From assembly GCF_036417845.1 (NCBI RefSeq), contig NC_089982.1, positions 44,231,684-44,295,683 on the forward strand: a stretch of DNA of 64,000 nucleotides, given 5' to 3'. Each line of letters begins with the position of its first letter. The first letter of the stretch is position 1. A program made the translations under genes and the position numbers. Source of the stretch: Apteryx mantelli. Lineage: Eukaryota; Chordata; Aves; Apterygiformes; Apterygidae. Below, piece after piece: positions 38,241-48,600 of this stretch. Below the pieces are notes generated by a model. It did not search any database. It had not been told where the DNA came from and worked only from the letters and a program-made list of their open reading frames with translations.

Positions 38241-39894
38241 GATATAGAACTTGCCCTCCTAAGAAAGCAGCTTGATTATTAAGCATCATCTGACAAAAAT
38301 ACATTAAGGATCTTTCTACTTTATAACTATATGCTTATCATAATTTCTTAAATACTTTGTGAACATGGAACTTGGGAGACAGTAGAAACCTGTACAACAT
38401 GCATGAAATTAAGAGGGGATCTATCTCAGAAAATAATTAGGCGTGGAGGAGAGGTTTTCCCTTGCAGGAGGTTTCTGGGAAGGAAAGAAGAACAGGACTA
38501 GTGGTTAAGTAGGATTCCATTCCTCATATTATGGGCTTTTGTATGTGATTGTCCAGAAGTTGAATTAACCTCTCATGGATATTGTTTAAAATATAACTTA
38601 GGAAAGGCTGCACAGAGTTTGAGGCTGATGGTCTGATCAGTAGAAATAGTAGCAGAGGTCCTCGCACTAGGAGATGGGAGGAGTTGTGACACGGAGTAGA
38701 AGGAAGGGGAAGAGGAGGAACAGAAATGTTAATTTTGGCTGCTGAGCTCACAGAATAAATCTGTCTCTGGGCCTAGTAGTTGTAAAAGTAGGCCAAAGGG
38801 GTCTAGTGAGTAAACAAAGGGACATTTATTAGTTCCTTGCAAAAATGATACTTTCTGTGTGCACTTTCTGGGCACAATAGAAGACAGAAAAAGAACTCGT
38901 TAGTCTTTTAATTACAGAAGAGAATTGTATATGATTTTGATGCCACTATCGACATTTTTTAGCCTTCAGGAATACAAGCTCTGTTCTTCAGAAGCACAGA
39001 GGACTTGCCCACAGTTCTGAATGTCATTAAGGAAAGTTGTCTCATGTAAATCTGTTGGATTTCTTACTTTGCATTCTGAAATAAACATGAAATTTCAAGT
39101 TCTACAATCTAATACTGTCAGAAAAAAGTTCTGTAACATTTTTTCTTTCTGCTAATTATATGTTCTTGATTTAAAAGAAAAGCAAGAGAAGTGAGGCAGT
39201 CCATCTATAGCGACTCCGCACTGGTTGTTATTGCATGACGTATGGCATCCTGCAGTGTTCCATGCTCTTCTAACTCCTTGGGATTATTTTATTGTCTGGG
39301 GGCGGGGAGGAGAGCAAAACAGCTGTAACAGCAGAAGTTCTCTTGGAAGCATATACAGACTAAATAATAATAAATAATATCATCAAATGTTTTTGGTGGC
39401 AAATTTTAAGTCTTTAAAAATATTTTTAGTGTCTTTTAATTTGAGATAAATTCTCAGTGATATTATTTATTTTTATAAAATTCTATACTACATTGGGAAA
39501 CTAGAAGTGTCTGTAAGTGAAGGAGAATGAAAGACCATTTATGAAGCCTGCTGTTGAAAATTAATCATTTTGTCTTTATGCTCACTACAGCAAGGTTCAT
39601 ATTTTGTGGTGCTGCCAGAGTAGGCTTGGAAGGAAAGGAGTGCAGAAAGAGATCTGAGTTCAGTAAAAGAGCACAGCTCAGGATCATGGCATGAGGGGAT
39701 GGCAGGGGAGAGCAGTAGAGATCAGAGTGAGTTTGGGAGATTGGAGTGGGAATAGCAAGTTCTGGAAGATCCGGCAGAATTTGTTTTCAGGAGATGGTGA
39801 AAGTTTGAGGCTGGAGGCAAGGTTCTTCCCTAACTATTTTCCTTTTGTGGCTCACTGACCTGCCAGCCTCACAGAAATGCATGGTGGCCATGGG

Positions 39895-39925
39895 AAAAAA
39901 AGAAAAGAAAAGAAAAGAAAAGAAA
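39895..39925 (+). repeat. (AAAAG)n pentanucleotide repeat
   Basis: About five AAAAG units follow a run of A in intron sequence about 500 bp upstream of the first recognised exon. Confidence 0.95.
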
Positions 39926-40386
39926 TATCTTCTGATCACACTTGCTGGGCTGCTAGAGATAAGGATAAATCACAGAGTAGCCTATAAGAATAGGACTAGC
40001 TGATAGGATAGAATCAATTAGAAAAAAGTGGGAACTGGTATCTCAAAAATCAAACATTCTGAGCACTAGGAGGAAGGAAGCAGCAAGTTAAATTGAAATG
40101 AGTTAGACTGTAGTCAAAGCAAGCTAGTACATAAGCATCTAGAAAGCAGAAAGCATTAATTGCACCAAAAAGGACAGGGGATAATTAGATTTAAAATGTC
40201 AGTGGGTACAATTTACTCAATATTCAGAAATTTCTTGCTACCTTTTTAATAAAGTTTATTCAAGCAAGTTATTTCTTTGCAAATTCCATAATGCACATAA
40301 AAGCACCATGTGCTGATTCAATAGCAATTTAGATTTTTGCAGCAAAATGTAATGTCTTCTTCAATGTGATGGGCCTGAGTCAACCC

Positions 40387-40438
40387 TTTTTTTTTTTTTT
40401 TTTTCCCCCCTGTCTTTTTAAATGTGTGTGGGCTACAG
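40387..40438 (+). promoter_or_regulatory. T18C6 pyrimidine tract and weak 3' splice site of the Ig1 exon
   Basis: Eighteen T followed by six C (40387-40410) sit 28 bases upstream of the acceptor AG (40437-40438). The sequence next to the AG (aatgtgtgtgggctacag) is itself poor in pyrimidines. A long distant pyrimidine tract with a weak near tract is the kind of arrangement bound by PTB-type splicing regulators. Regulation here is inferred, not shown. Confidence 0.45.
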
Positions 40439-40617
40439 ATGGTTCTGTGAAGGAAAAGAACTGCAGAATTCCCCTGACATTCAGATCCATTCTGGAAGTG
40501 GAGGACTTCATTCCCTAATTATAGCAGAAGCCTTTGAAGACGATACTGGACGCTATACTTGTCTGGCTTCAAATTCCATTGGTTCAGATAGTACATCTGC
40601 TGAAATATTCATTGAAG
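40439..40617 (+). CDS. PALLD: PALLD exon: second half of Ig1
   Basis: This 179-nt exon encodes the second half of palladin's first immunoglobulin (I-set) domain. It begins with the last base of an Arg codon and reads Trp-Phe-Cys-Glu-Gly-Lys-Glu-Leu, then the F and G strands with Asp-Asp-Thr-Gly-Arg-Tyr-Thr-Cys, the D-x-G-x-Y-x-C hallmark of Ig folds. The partner cysteine of the B strand must be in the upstream exon, outside the window. The acceptor is ctacag|A and the donor GAAG|GTAAGA, leaving one base of a Gly codon. The match to the human palladin Ig1 as I know it is close. The exon also opens in another frame with ATG GTT CTG TGA, which matters only if it ever lies in a 5' leader. Confidence 0.95.
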
Positions 40618-43300
40618 GTAAGAAAAAAGGTGAAATAAAAAGATACTCAACACATACAGAAAAAGCCAAGCTGAAATTTACTTTGGGTTTTCTATGTTAG
40701 GATTACCTTTGTTTTGGTGACATTTGGTGGTATTTCTCTGCTTCCCTTTAATACAATACATTTTGAACACTGCATCATATTAATTCAGGTATTTCAACAA
40801 ATGTTCCAAAAATTAATGGTCAGAATGCTACTTATTTGAGGTAGAAGTAGGGTCAAAAATGGAAAATGAGGAACAAGCAGAGCTTCTGTAATACAATTAA
40901 CTAGTCTCTGTAAATCAAAGAGTTGACTGGTGGTGCCAATAACAATTTTCAGTACAGCAGTGTAGCCCTGTCTTAGCTCTGAACTTCCTTCCAGTACAAT
41001 CATATCTATAATTCTTCATGTTTGCTACACTGATTTTAAGTCAGGGTAAGACCCAATCATATTGGTTTTGCCCAGAATCAAATGCTAGTGATTGTCTAAA
41101 TCTTTCTTTAATTCAATATTAGTCATAATTCAAGTATTATTTTCTCTGAGGAAAGTTAATGATTTGACCATGAGTAAAATAATTAAAGGAATTTTTAAGT
41201 GGATGACCATATTTTAGGCATGATTATATTAACTGAATTCTGATTTTTATTTTAATTCATGTATCTTTTAGTCATTTTTGGCAACACTTATTCTTTTACT
41301 GGTTTTGTATTCATAACTCATTAACATTCATTTAATAATTGAAAACATAAATAAATATAACAAACAGTTGGAAAAAATTAGTTTGAATAATACCATACCA
41401 GAATGATTAAATAGCTTAGGATTAACAAAGCAATAAACTTTTCTCTGTACATTAGTGAAATCATGAGAGATATGCATTATTTATGGGGATTCTTTCATTA
41501 TGTTTTTTATTCCCAGAACTGTGTTATCCTGCATTGAGATATATTAGCAAAATCCCCAAGATTATTCTGATTTCTAGTAAGATTTTTCTTTACAGGGGAA
41601 GGATGATTTCAGAAATACTCAGATATAGTACAGATATATAATTATATACTCTGTGAAATTATGATAACAGAAAAAACACTAAAAAAGAAATAGCTAGAAA
41701 GAAACAACCCTAAAAAGAAATAGCTAGAAAGAGAGAGTGTCTCTCTTAAAACAATTCATTTTCTGAGATCTGGCTAAGTCTTACCATGTGGAAATGTTGT
41801 CTTGAAGTTTTATGGCATGCAACTTGAGAGAACTGTAAGAATTGTTATTAGGCTCCTCCCCTCGGGTCTTTAAGGAAACCAGGTTGCCATACAAACACTG
41901 TTTTGTACAGACATTGATGCCTCGTGCTTCCTTCTGTGCTTCTGTCACAGCCATGCAATACTTTGTTAGCCTTTGCTTATGAGAAATGCTTTCATGTAGA
42001 CCTGTTTTGTTCACCTGGCATTGCTGCTCTCTTCTTAACTTTTTTGTGCTACTTGTTCCTTGGTTTTTTAGAGTCTAAACTTTGTAAATAAATAAGGTAC
42101 ATGGGTGCCAAGTCCAAGCTTTATTTCATCAGAAGTCAGTCTATACAATACTATGCATATTGCTTATGATTTGATTATAAATACACAAATACAGTTATGT
42201 ATATTTATGCACAAATCCATAGAGGATTGATATGAACTGCATAAATGCCTAGAGTTAATTTTGTATGAAGTGCTGGTTGCTATTTGGAAAAATTAGGACA
42301 ATGGGAATAAATACCTTTTTTTTTTTTTTTCTTTAAGTGAGTTCAGGATATTTCCAAACACACATTATATCAAAACTTCCGCTGCCAGGAAACACCAGTA
42401 TGTAAATGTTATGTATAGTTCAATATAAGTAGTCTGAACCGTGGAGATAGTGGGTAACAAATTTAGTCTGCAGATGTCTTGTTATACTGAGTTGCTTTTA
42501 ATTAAGGATGGAGATTAGTTATCTGTGAATATGCCATATGTTTGCTTAAGCTGAAAGGAGGATAAAGCTATTTGTCTTTTTGTGCAGGTTTATGATAATG
42601 TTATTCATTAGTTCACAGTCCTGCTGAAAAGGAAAAAAAACAGCTTCAAAATCACACTGACACAAGAGTCCTTTAGGCATTTCATTTATGCCCAGGCATT
42701 AATAAGCGTCACTGATATACAAGGCATCTTAAATTAATATCACTATCTGACAGTTCAGAAAGCAAAGTATATTATGTAGTATAAATACTTAATGATTCCC
42801 ACTTTAAACAGCTTCTGGTAAAACTCTCCTATGTATGTCCACATCTTACCACTTACCATTTTCTTACCTTTCTTTTTGTTACACCACCAACTCCCTTCAG
42901 TTAGTTCATTGACTACTCCTATACTAAAATAAATTTTAAAAATCTTTAACATTTAAGTCAATAAAATTACAGATTTCCAGTACAGTGGTAGTAGTATTTG
43001 CTTCAGTGTGAGGGAGGGCAGCTAAGAACCTAGGGACAACAGTTTGCAATTAAATCAGCATGGTTATGATTCCTGTAACTGTCTAAAGTTCATAGTTATA
43101 AAGTTTTATCAGGTAAGAAAAGCTGCAGTAGTTTTTTACAGAGAATTCTCAACTCTGTATTACCATGCTTTTGCTAATGGTCCCTACTGCAAGTCAGCTC
43201 AAGTGAAATGTGAAAGCAGCAAAGTTTTTTTCTTTTGAATTTAAACATAGTAGAAATCAATAAAAGGACATGAGAGTACTGAACATACTTTCTTTTCCAG
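40618..43300 (+). other. PALLD intron (2.7 kb)
   Basis: This is an AT-rich intron between the Ig1 exon and the next linker exon. It contains a two-copy tandem duplication of about 30 bp (41679-41733) and a T14 run near 42317. No coding potential is recognised. Confidence 0.85.
41679..41733 (+). repeat. Two-copy tandem duplication, period about 31 bp
   Basis: 'ctaaaaaagaaatagctaga' and 'ctaaaaagaaatagctaga' followed by 'aaga' recur about 31 bp apart with one length difference. This is a recent-looking slippage duplication in the intron. Confidence 0.85.
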
Positions 43301-43367
43301 GTGCCAGTTCCACAGATTCAGAGAGTGAAAGTTTAATTTTCAAATCAAAATCTGGAGCTATGCCACA
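43301..43367 (+). CDS. PALLD: PALLD exon: acidic serine-rich linker after Ig1
   Basis: This 67-nt exon runs from acceptor tcttttccag|G to donor CCACA|GTAAGT. It starts with two bases completing a Gly codon and reads Gly-Ala-Ser-Ser-Thr-Asp-Ser-Glu-Ser-Glu-Ser, then Ser-Gly-Ala-Met-Pro-Gln. This is the flexible linker that follows Ig1 in palladin, rich in possible phosphorylation sites. The ATG at 43360-43362 (G at -3) is the first in-frame Met downstream of the Ig1 exon. It is a plausible start for an Ig1-less isoform; I recall, without being able to check, that a human short isoform begins at this Met. Confidence 0.95.
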
Positions 43368-44028
43368 GTAAGTGTGCAAAGTAGAACCAGTGCTATATAA
43401 ATGTACTATGCAACCATTCTTAATACAGGACCCCAGAAAATCTTTGGCAGTTTTAGATCTGAATAAGCATCCGGGCAGAATATGTATGTGTGTGTCTTGT
43501 CCTTGGCTTTTCCCCTTCTCTAATGTGATATAAATGTGTTGTATTATGACTGTGAATTTTATTAACGTGCTTATTCCGTTTAGGAAGTCTGGCCCTACTC
43601 TGACAACATTTTTGTTGATACAGATTTTTCATGTTTAGCAGTTACTTTTAGTTAATACAGTCTTCATTTGTAACCACCCGGACCTATTCCTGCAAAAAAA
43701 TCAGGCAGACGCCTACAATTAAAGAAACAAAATACATTTCAGTTTGTATCTTAAAACAGTACTTTTTATTACGGTATTAAAATGTAAATTAGCCAAAGAC
43801 CGTGTTCCATTCAAGCTTCCTCCAGTGCTGATATTTTCAGCTGATAATGTTTGCCTTATATCCAAAATGAAAATATAAGATGGTTATGCAAATATGAAAT
43901 CATGATCAGCACCAGTTTAAATGAAATTATTGAAAAAGCAGAAGATACAAGGTGGTTTATATTGGTTACAAACTAACACATTCTCATTTCAGATCTTGTA
44001 AAGTATTTGTTTGTTTTTTTTTTACCAG
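43368..44028 (+). other. PALLD intron (661 bp)
   Basis: Short AT-rich intron ending in a T-rich tract and accag. Nothing else is recognised. Confidence 0.9.
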
Positions 44029-44134
44029 GGCCCAAAAGAAAACCACCTCTGTTTCTTTAACAATAGGATCTTCTACACCAAAGTCAGGAGTCACCACTGC
44101 TGTTATTCAGCCTATCTCTGTGCCCAGTCAGCAG
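44029..44134 (+). CDS. PALLD: PALLD exon: Ser/Thr-rich linker between Ig1 and Ig2
   Basis: This 106-nt exon completes a Gln codon and then reads Ala-Gln-Lys-Lys-Thr-Thr-Ser-Val-Ser-Leu-Thr-Ile-Gly, ending Val-Pro-Ser-Gln-Gln at a codon boundary (CAG|GTATTC). It is low-complexity, Ser/Thr-rich and predicted to be disordered, and follows the order known for palladin. The acceptor follows a T-rich tract (ttttttttaccag). Confidence 0.95.
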
Positions 44135-45099
44135 GTATTCAGACACCATTTTTTAAATTAGTAAGAGTATTTTAAATTTGATTTCAAAATTAGGGTTTTT
44201 TTTAACCCGTTATTTTGTGGAAGTATATTACTGAACTTTAAACTTATTATGTTAAGAATGACAGTAAAAAAATTGAATAGTTGAATGGAGCATAAAAGTA
44301 AATATGTGTATGTATTCTTACACAGTGTTTATCACTGCAGCATGTGAGCAGCTGACAGTTCTGGTGATGCTGAGAATAACATAGGATATCACTTGATAGT
44401 GATTCATTACAGTTCCAAAAGAATATAATAAGACTGCCTGCAATATTAATGACATACTTTTAGCAACAAACTTTTAAATTTTATTATCTCTTGTTATTTG
44501 AATCATATTGCTGTCATCTCTCTGGGCCTATTAGAGAAAGTTAAACTTTACTGACTTGAGCTTTAAATGTAGAAAATCAATGTTCTTAAGGTTATAAAAA
44601 GTTTTATAACTTCTCTGGGTGACTTGCACAGATTTTGTGTATAATTCATATAATATAAATAAAATAAAAATCTCTGTTAGACTGTAAAGGGTAACTTCTT
44701 TTCCCTTCCTTTTGTTAACCTTGATAAACTTTTAGGTACCCTGATTTATTTATTATTACATCAGTCTAAGGGATGTAATAACAGAAGATGCAGAAGTGCT
44801 TCAGTGCAAAAGACTGACTTGAATGATATTCACAGGAGTCAAACACACAAAATACTTCAAGGCAATGAGAGTTGGGCACAAAGTTCTCATGGGGAGTATA
44901 GAAACCTTTAAAACTTGCATTTCAGTTTCAGAAATATAACAGATGTGAAACAGTGATGTCACTCAACGTGTGCTATAATGAGAACACCATAATAAGGCTG
45001 TACATTTGCAAATTTATATCATTGCATAGATACACAGATCATATTATTATTCCAACCAATATACTTATCATTTCATAGCATTGTTACATTGCTTTCCAG
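44135..45099 (+). other. PALLD intron (965 bp)
   Basis: AT-rich intron with no repeat or coding signal recognised. The acceptor is gctttccag. Confidence 0.9.
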
Positions 45100-45174
45100 G
45101 TCCAAAGCCCTACTTCACATCTCCACCGTCTGGATGGATCCAAGCCTATCTATTCTGCACCTATTTTTACAAAG
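45100..45174 (+). CDS. PALLD: PALLD exon: 25-codon linker leading into Ig2
   Basis: A 75-nt, phase 0-0 exon encodes exactly 25 residues, starting Val-Gln-Ser-Pro-Thr-Ser and ending Ala-Pro-Ile-Phe-Thr-Lys just before the A strand of Ig2. It agrees with the human order I know (Val-His-Ser-Pro-Thr-Ser to Pro-Pro-Val-Phe-Thr-Lys) but is diverged in the middle, as linkers tend to be. Because it is a whole number of codons in phase 0, skipping it would keep the frame. Confidence 0.92.
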
Positions 45175-47313
45175 GTCTGTTTCATCCATCATGATTTTTA
45201 TGTCATACTTCTGCAGTCCAGAAGGAAATATCAAAATGATATATCCTAATGCAGGAATTCTTTGATCACATTAAACCTTTTACAGTTTCATTATGAGGGT
45301 CCTTTTCAGTCTGAGCATAAATGGCTTACTAAGAAAATATGTTTCCACTGCAACAGTGAAAATCTCTCATACCTTCTACCCTATTCAAATAATTAGAGAA
45401 CTTGCATGAATATTCAGTATGTGTTATCTTATGCCCATGACTGTCATCCGTTGAGAGGTCTTTGTAAAATAAAACAAAGTAGGCACCAATCGTGCATCAT
45501 TATCATGATAAGTCTTATTTCCATGAATTCATCTACTAACAGAACAAATAACGGAGATAGGATTTCTTAACTGGTTTTAGAACAAATCCATCCAGATATG
45601 TTAGTTAAAAATACAATCCAGATATTCTTTATTGGGAAGTCTTTTAAAATGTAAGGCGTAGAATTGCTAGAAAGGAAGTTTTCATTCAGTAGTTCTTAAC
45701 TAATTATTTAAGTTAATCGTTATCCTCGCGTTCACCCCAAATTAACCTTAACATTTGGGAATTAGGTAGACCAACATAATAGCAAAAAGAAGGACAGCCT
45801 ATCTCCCTGTTCTCTAAGATACAGCTTTCAGCAAAATTATGATTTGCATTGTACACACAAAGATTTTCATAGCAGGAACTATTACTTAATCACTATTTGT
45901 TGCACTCAAAAGAAGAAAATAAAGTACTTGTGGTTATTATTTCAGAAAAACAATTTGACTAAAAGCTGATGTGGAGCAACAAACAGTTTTACCTAAAGGA
46001 GATAGTAAGAAAAAGTAAGTTCTGTTCTCCAGAGCTTTCCAGCTTGGCTCCAACCCATCCCTTTCTCATGGCAGGAAAGGTCTGATTCTGTCCCTCGTAA
46101 TCCTGCACTGATGCAACAGCAGTGCAGGCATCGCAGCAGTGTGAAGAGCAGCCGTGCAGGGGATTAGAGAGAGTGGTTGCTACAAGGTAGGGAGGCAGGC
46201 AACTTTGTAGTAAAAGTGGGGAATAAGAGGAATCCAACCCTCGCTCAAAAACTGCCAAAGCATTCAAAACCCCACTCTTGCCTCCCAGTCCTCGTATCCC
46301 TTGTTTCTGAAATCTAATATTAACTGGATTAAGCCAGTTGGGACATACCAAACCAAAACAACTTTAATTATGGAAGAAATGAATCAGATATGAACAACAA
46401 CAAAGAATGTACTTATCCAGCTTCCTCAGACAAATTTCTTTCTATGCAAACTTCAGGGAACAACTGAAAGATTTTTAGGTTTCCATGTAAAAAAATTCCT
46501 ATATATTTGATTAAATCCAGGTCTGTGAATTGTAAGTGGGGATAACCCTGAGCTTAGACCTAACTTTAAGTGCTTTGCTGGATCAAGGCCTAAAATTTTA
46601 GTAATAAACTTGACAGGGAATGAGACAGCTAGTACAGTAAAAAAAGACTCTTTGCTTTGTAATCTTCAGATGGATATCAAAGACAAAAATAGTAGCTGTC
46701 TCCTATCTACTCTGTTAATTAAGTACTCTGCTTCCCCCTCTATCATTGTAGTTCTTCATCAAAGATCTAAGTTTTCCTTCAGATGTACATGAGAATCTAT
46801 TACAGCCATAATTCTGTCTCAGAAGCTATCCATACACAAGCTAATATATCCCAATCGTATTTCCATTGTTTAATTTTGCCTGGATGGTTATAAATGACTG
46901 AGAGGAAAAGCAACTCTGCATTCTAGAGGATGACCTGAAAGCAGCACAGCTGCTCTCTCATGACCAACTCAATCAGTACATAGTCAGCTGCACACTCAGA
47001 ATTTTAATCTCATCTTGTGGAAGAGGAATGAAAGCCAGAAGATCAGACCATAACTATCTGCTTGTCATGTTCTGAGGAATTAAGTCCTTCTACACCTTTT
47101 CAAACTGTAGTCATATTAAAAATATATTTGAAAATAGTGTATTTATTTGGTCTTAGCTATATAGCTGATATATTTAATGTAGTCAGAACAAAAATACCGC
47201 TCATAGAAAATGATTATTGCAAAAATACAACAACACAATAAAATAAAGGGAAGAGTATTTTTAAGAATGTAAGATGCCCCTGGTTCATTTGAATTGTGAT
47301 GGTTGTGTTTCAG
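45175..47313 (+). other. PALLD intron (2.1 kb)
   Basis: Mostly AT-rich. A GC-richer patch at about 46010-46300 carries an open frame on the minus strand (120 codons, 45989-46351) with no recognisable family. I regard it as non-coding. Confidence 0.8.
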
Positions 47314-47455
47314 GAGCTACAAAACTCCACTGCGTCTGAGGGACAAGTTGTGGTATTGGAATGCAGGGTCAGAGGAGCTCCTCCCATTCATGTCAAGTGG
47401 TGTCGACAGGGCACTGAAATTCAAGATTCTCCAGACTTCCGAATTCTCCAAAAAA
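47314..47455 (+). CDS. PALLD: PALLD exon: first half of Ig2
   Basis: This 142-nt exon encodes the A to C' strands of the second Ig domain. It runs Glu-Leu-Gln-Asn-Ser, Val-Val-Leu-Glu-Cys (B-strand cysteine), Val-Arg-Gly-Ala-Pro-Pro, and Val-Lys-Trp (C-strand core tryptophan), ending Arg-Ile-Leu-Gln-Lys plus one base. The donor is AAAA|GTAAGA. The match with palladin and myopalladin Ig2 is strong. Its partner cysteine lies two exons further on. Confidence 0.95.
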
Positions 47456-47767
47456 GTAAGACAATAATCCAAAGCAGCTACTTTTGATACAGGAGATGTG
47501 GGGGAAAATCATAATGTTAGTCTGTCAGGACTGAGTTTTGGTAGACCCCTCTCTTCCTCCCATTTCACTGATTATAATGGTTAAGAGTAATGTTAGAACT
47601 ACTGCTATCAAGAGACAATTTCAGTCATCCTTATTTTTTAATGTGTCTGCACAGATTGTGTACTTGTCTACAGTATTTCATGTTCACTTAATATACAATT
47701 GCTTACTAATGTAATCTCTAACACCTTTTTTCTTGTTTGTTTCCCCTCCTTGTGATGTGATATGCAG
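47456..47767 (+). other. PALLD intron (312 bp)
   Basis: Short intron separating the Ig2 first-half exon from a microexon. It ends in a T/C-rich tract (ttttttcttgtttgtttcccctcc) and gatatgcag. Confidence 0.9.
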
Positions 47768-47791
47768 AGCCACGATCTGCAACTGAACCTG
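47768..47791 (+). CDS. PALLD: PALLD 24-nt microexon inside Ig2
   Basis: This exon of only 24 nt completes a Lys codon, encodes Pro-Arg-Ser-Ala-Thr-Glu-Pro and leaves one base of a Glu codon (donor CCTG|GTAAGA). Both flanking sites are good, and the peptide matches the palladin Ig2 loop (human Lys-Lys-Pro-Arg-Ser-Thr-Ala-Glu-Pro-Glu). It sits between the C' and E strands. The length is divisible by three, so skipping would keep the frame and delete eight residues from the loop. ORF finding cannot detect it. Confidence 0.93.
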
Positions 47792-48519
47792 GTAAGAATC
47801 ATATGAAAAAATAATCTCTTGATTCACTAGCTCTTTGTGTTTGCATTGAAGCCATAAATAGAACAATGTTTCTGCTGAGCATTGGTAATACGAAACTCCC
47901 TTAAAGACAATGTTTCTTTATCACAGCTCCATACTTTACACTGTGCTTTACATCAATTCATTTATTAGTTAAACAGTAAATTCCATTCAGACCAGCAAAG
48001 AGAGCCCTGCAGCCTAAACTTTGAAGCAGACTTAATTCGCCGAATACAAGCATTTTGCAAGTTAATGAGAAAAAAAAAATCCCACAAAATTCCATCACCC
48101 GAATTGTACTCATAAGAGTTTCATAACACCCAACCACTAAATGCTAGTGTTTCCAGTTTAGCTTGACAGATGTGAGCAAAAGCTGATTCCAAAAAAAGGG
48201 CACTCTGAGTTTTTATAGTCTATTCACAAGGTAGAATTCCTAGATTTCAGCAAGCAAAAAGTGTTCTTTTTCCAGCTACAGGTTTTTTCTTTCTGCTTCT
48301 GCCTTTTTTTCATAGTTTTAGTTCTGTTGTAATATTTTAATAAGTCCCTTCCTGCTATCTAAAACCAATGAAAAAGTTCGAGTTTGGTGTTTTGTTCTCC
48401 CTGAATTCACTGAGCTAAGTACTATTACTGTAAGATTTGTCTGTGTATCGCTGGTAAACCCTTTCTTTTTCTGTTATGATAGTTTCTACTAACTCCCATT
48501 AAATAATGTGCAGTGTGTC

Positions 48520-48600
48520 TTACTCTTCACTGAAATCAGTGACAGAACTCCCATTGGCATTATTTGTGCAGGAATTGACCCTATGTATACAAAGGGTATG
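48520..48600 (+). repeat. Ancient interspersed repeat relic, family unresolved
   Basis: 'cactgaaatcagtgacagaactcccattggcattatttgtgcagga' resembles the 'gaagtcaatgggag..ttgacttcaatgggagcaggat' pattern found in many old amniote repeats. Short and diverged. Confidence 0.4.

Larger units (their letters stand above)
21552..40438 (+). other. PALLD intron sequence, no gene recognised
   Basis: Long AT-rich intron. It holds a tRNA-derived SINE relic (29240-29460), faint ancient repeat relics (near 35230-35300 and 38180-38240), two perfect palindromes (33884-33905 and 36871-36888), a short inverted repeat (37247-37271) and an AAAAG repeat (39895-39925). Patches at 22680-22850 and 24280-24960 are somewhat richer in G and C than their surroundings, but show no convincing exon. 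Minus-strand open frames at 27334-27819 are unrecognised and probably chance. Confidence 0.7.

Noticed and set aside
45989..46351. 120-codon minus-strand ORF in a PALLD intron
   Set aside because: No domain, no conserved motif, and the local GC-rich patch alone explains the absence of stops.
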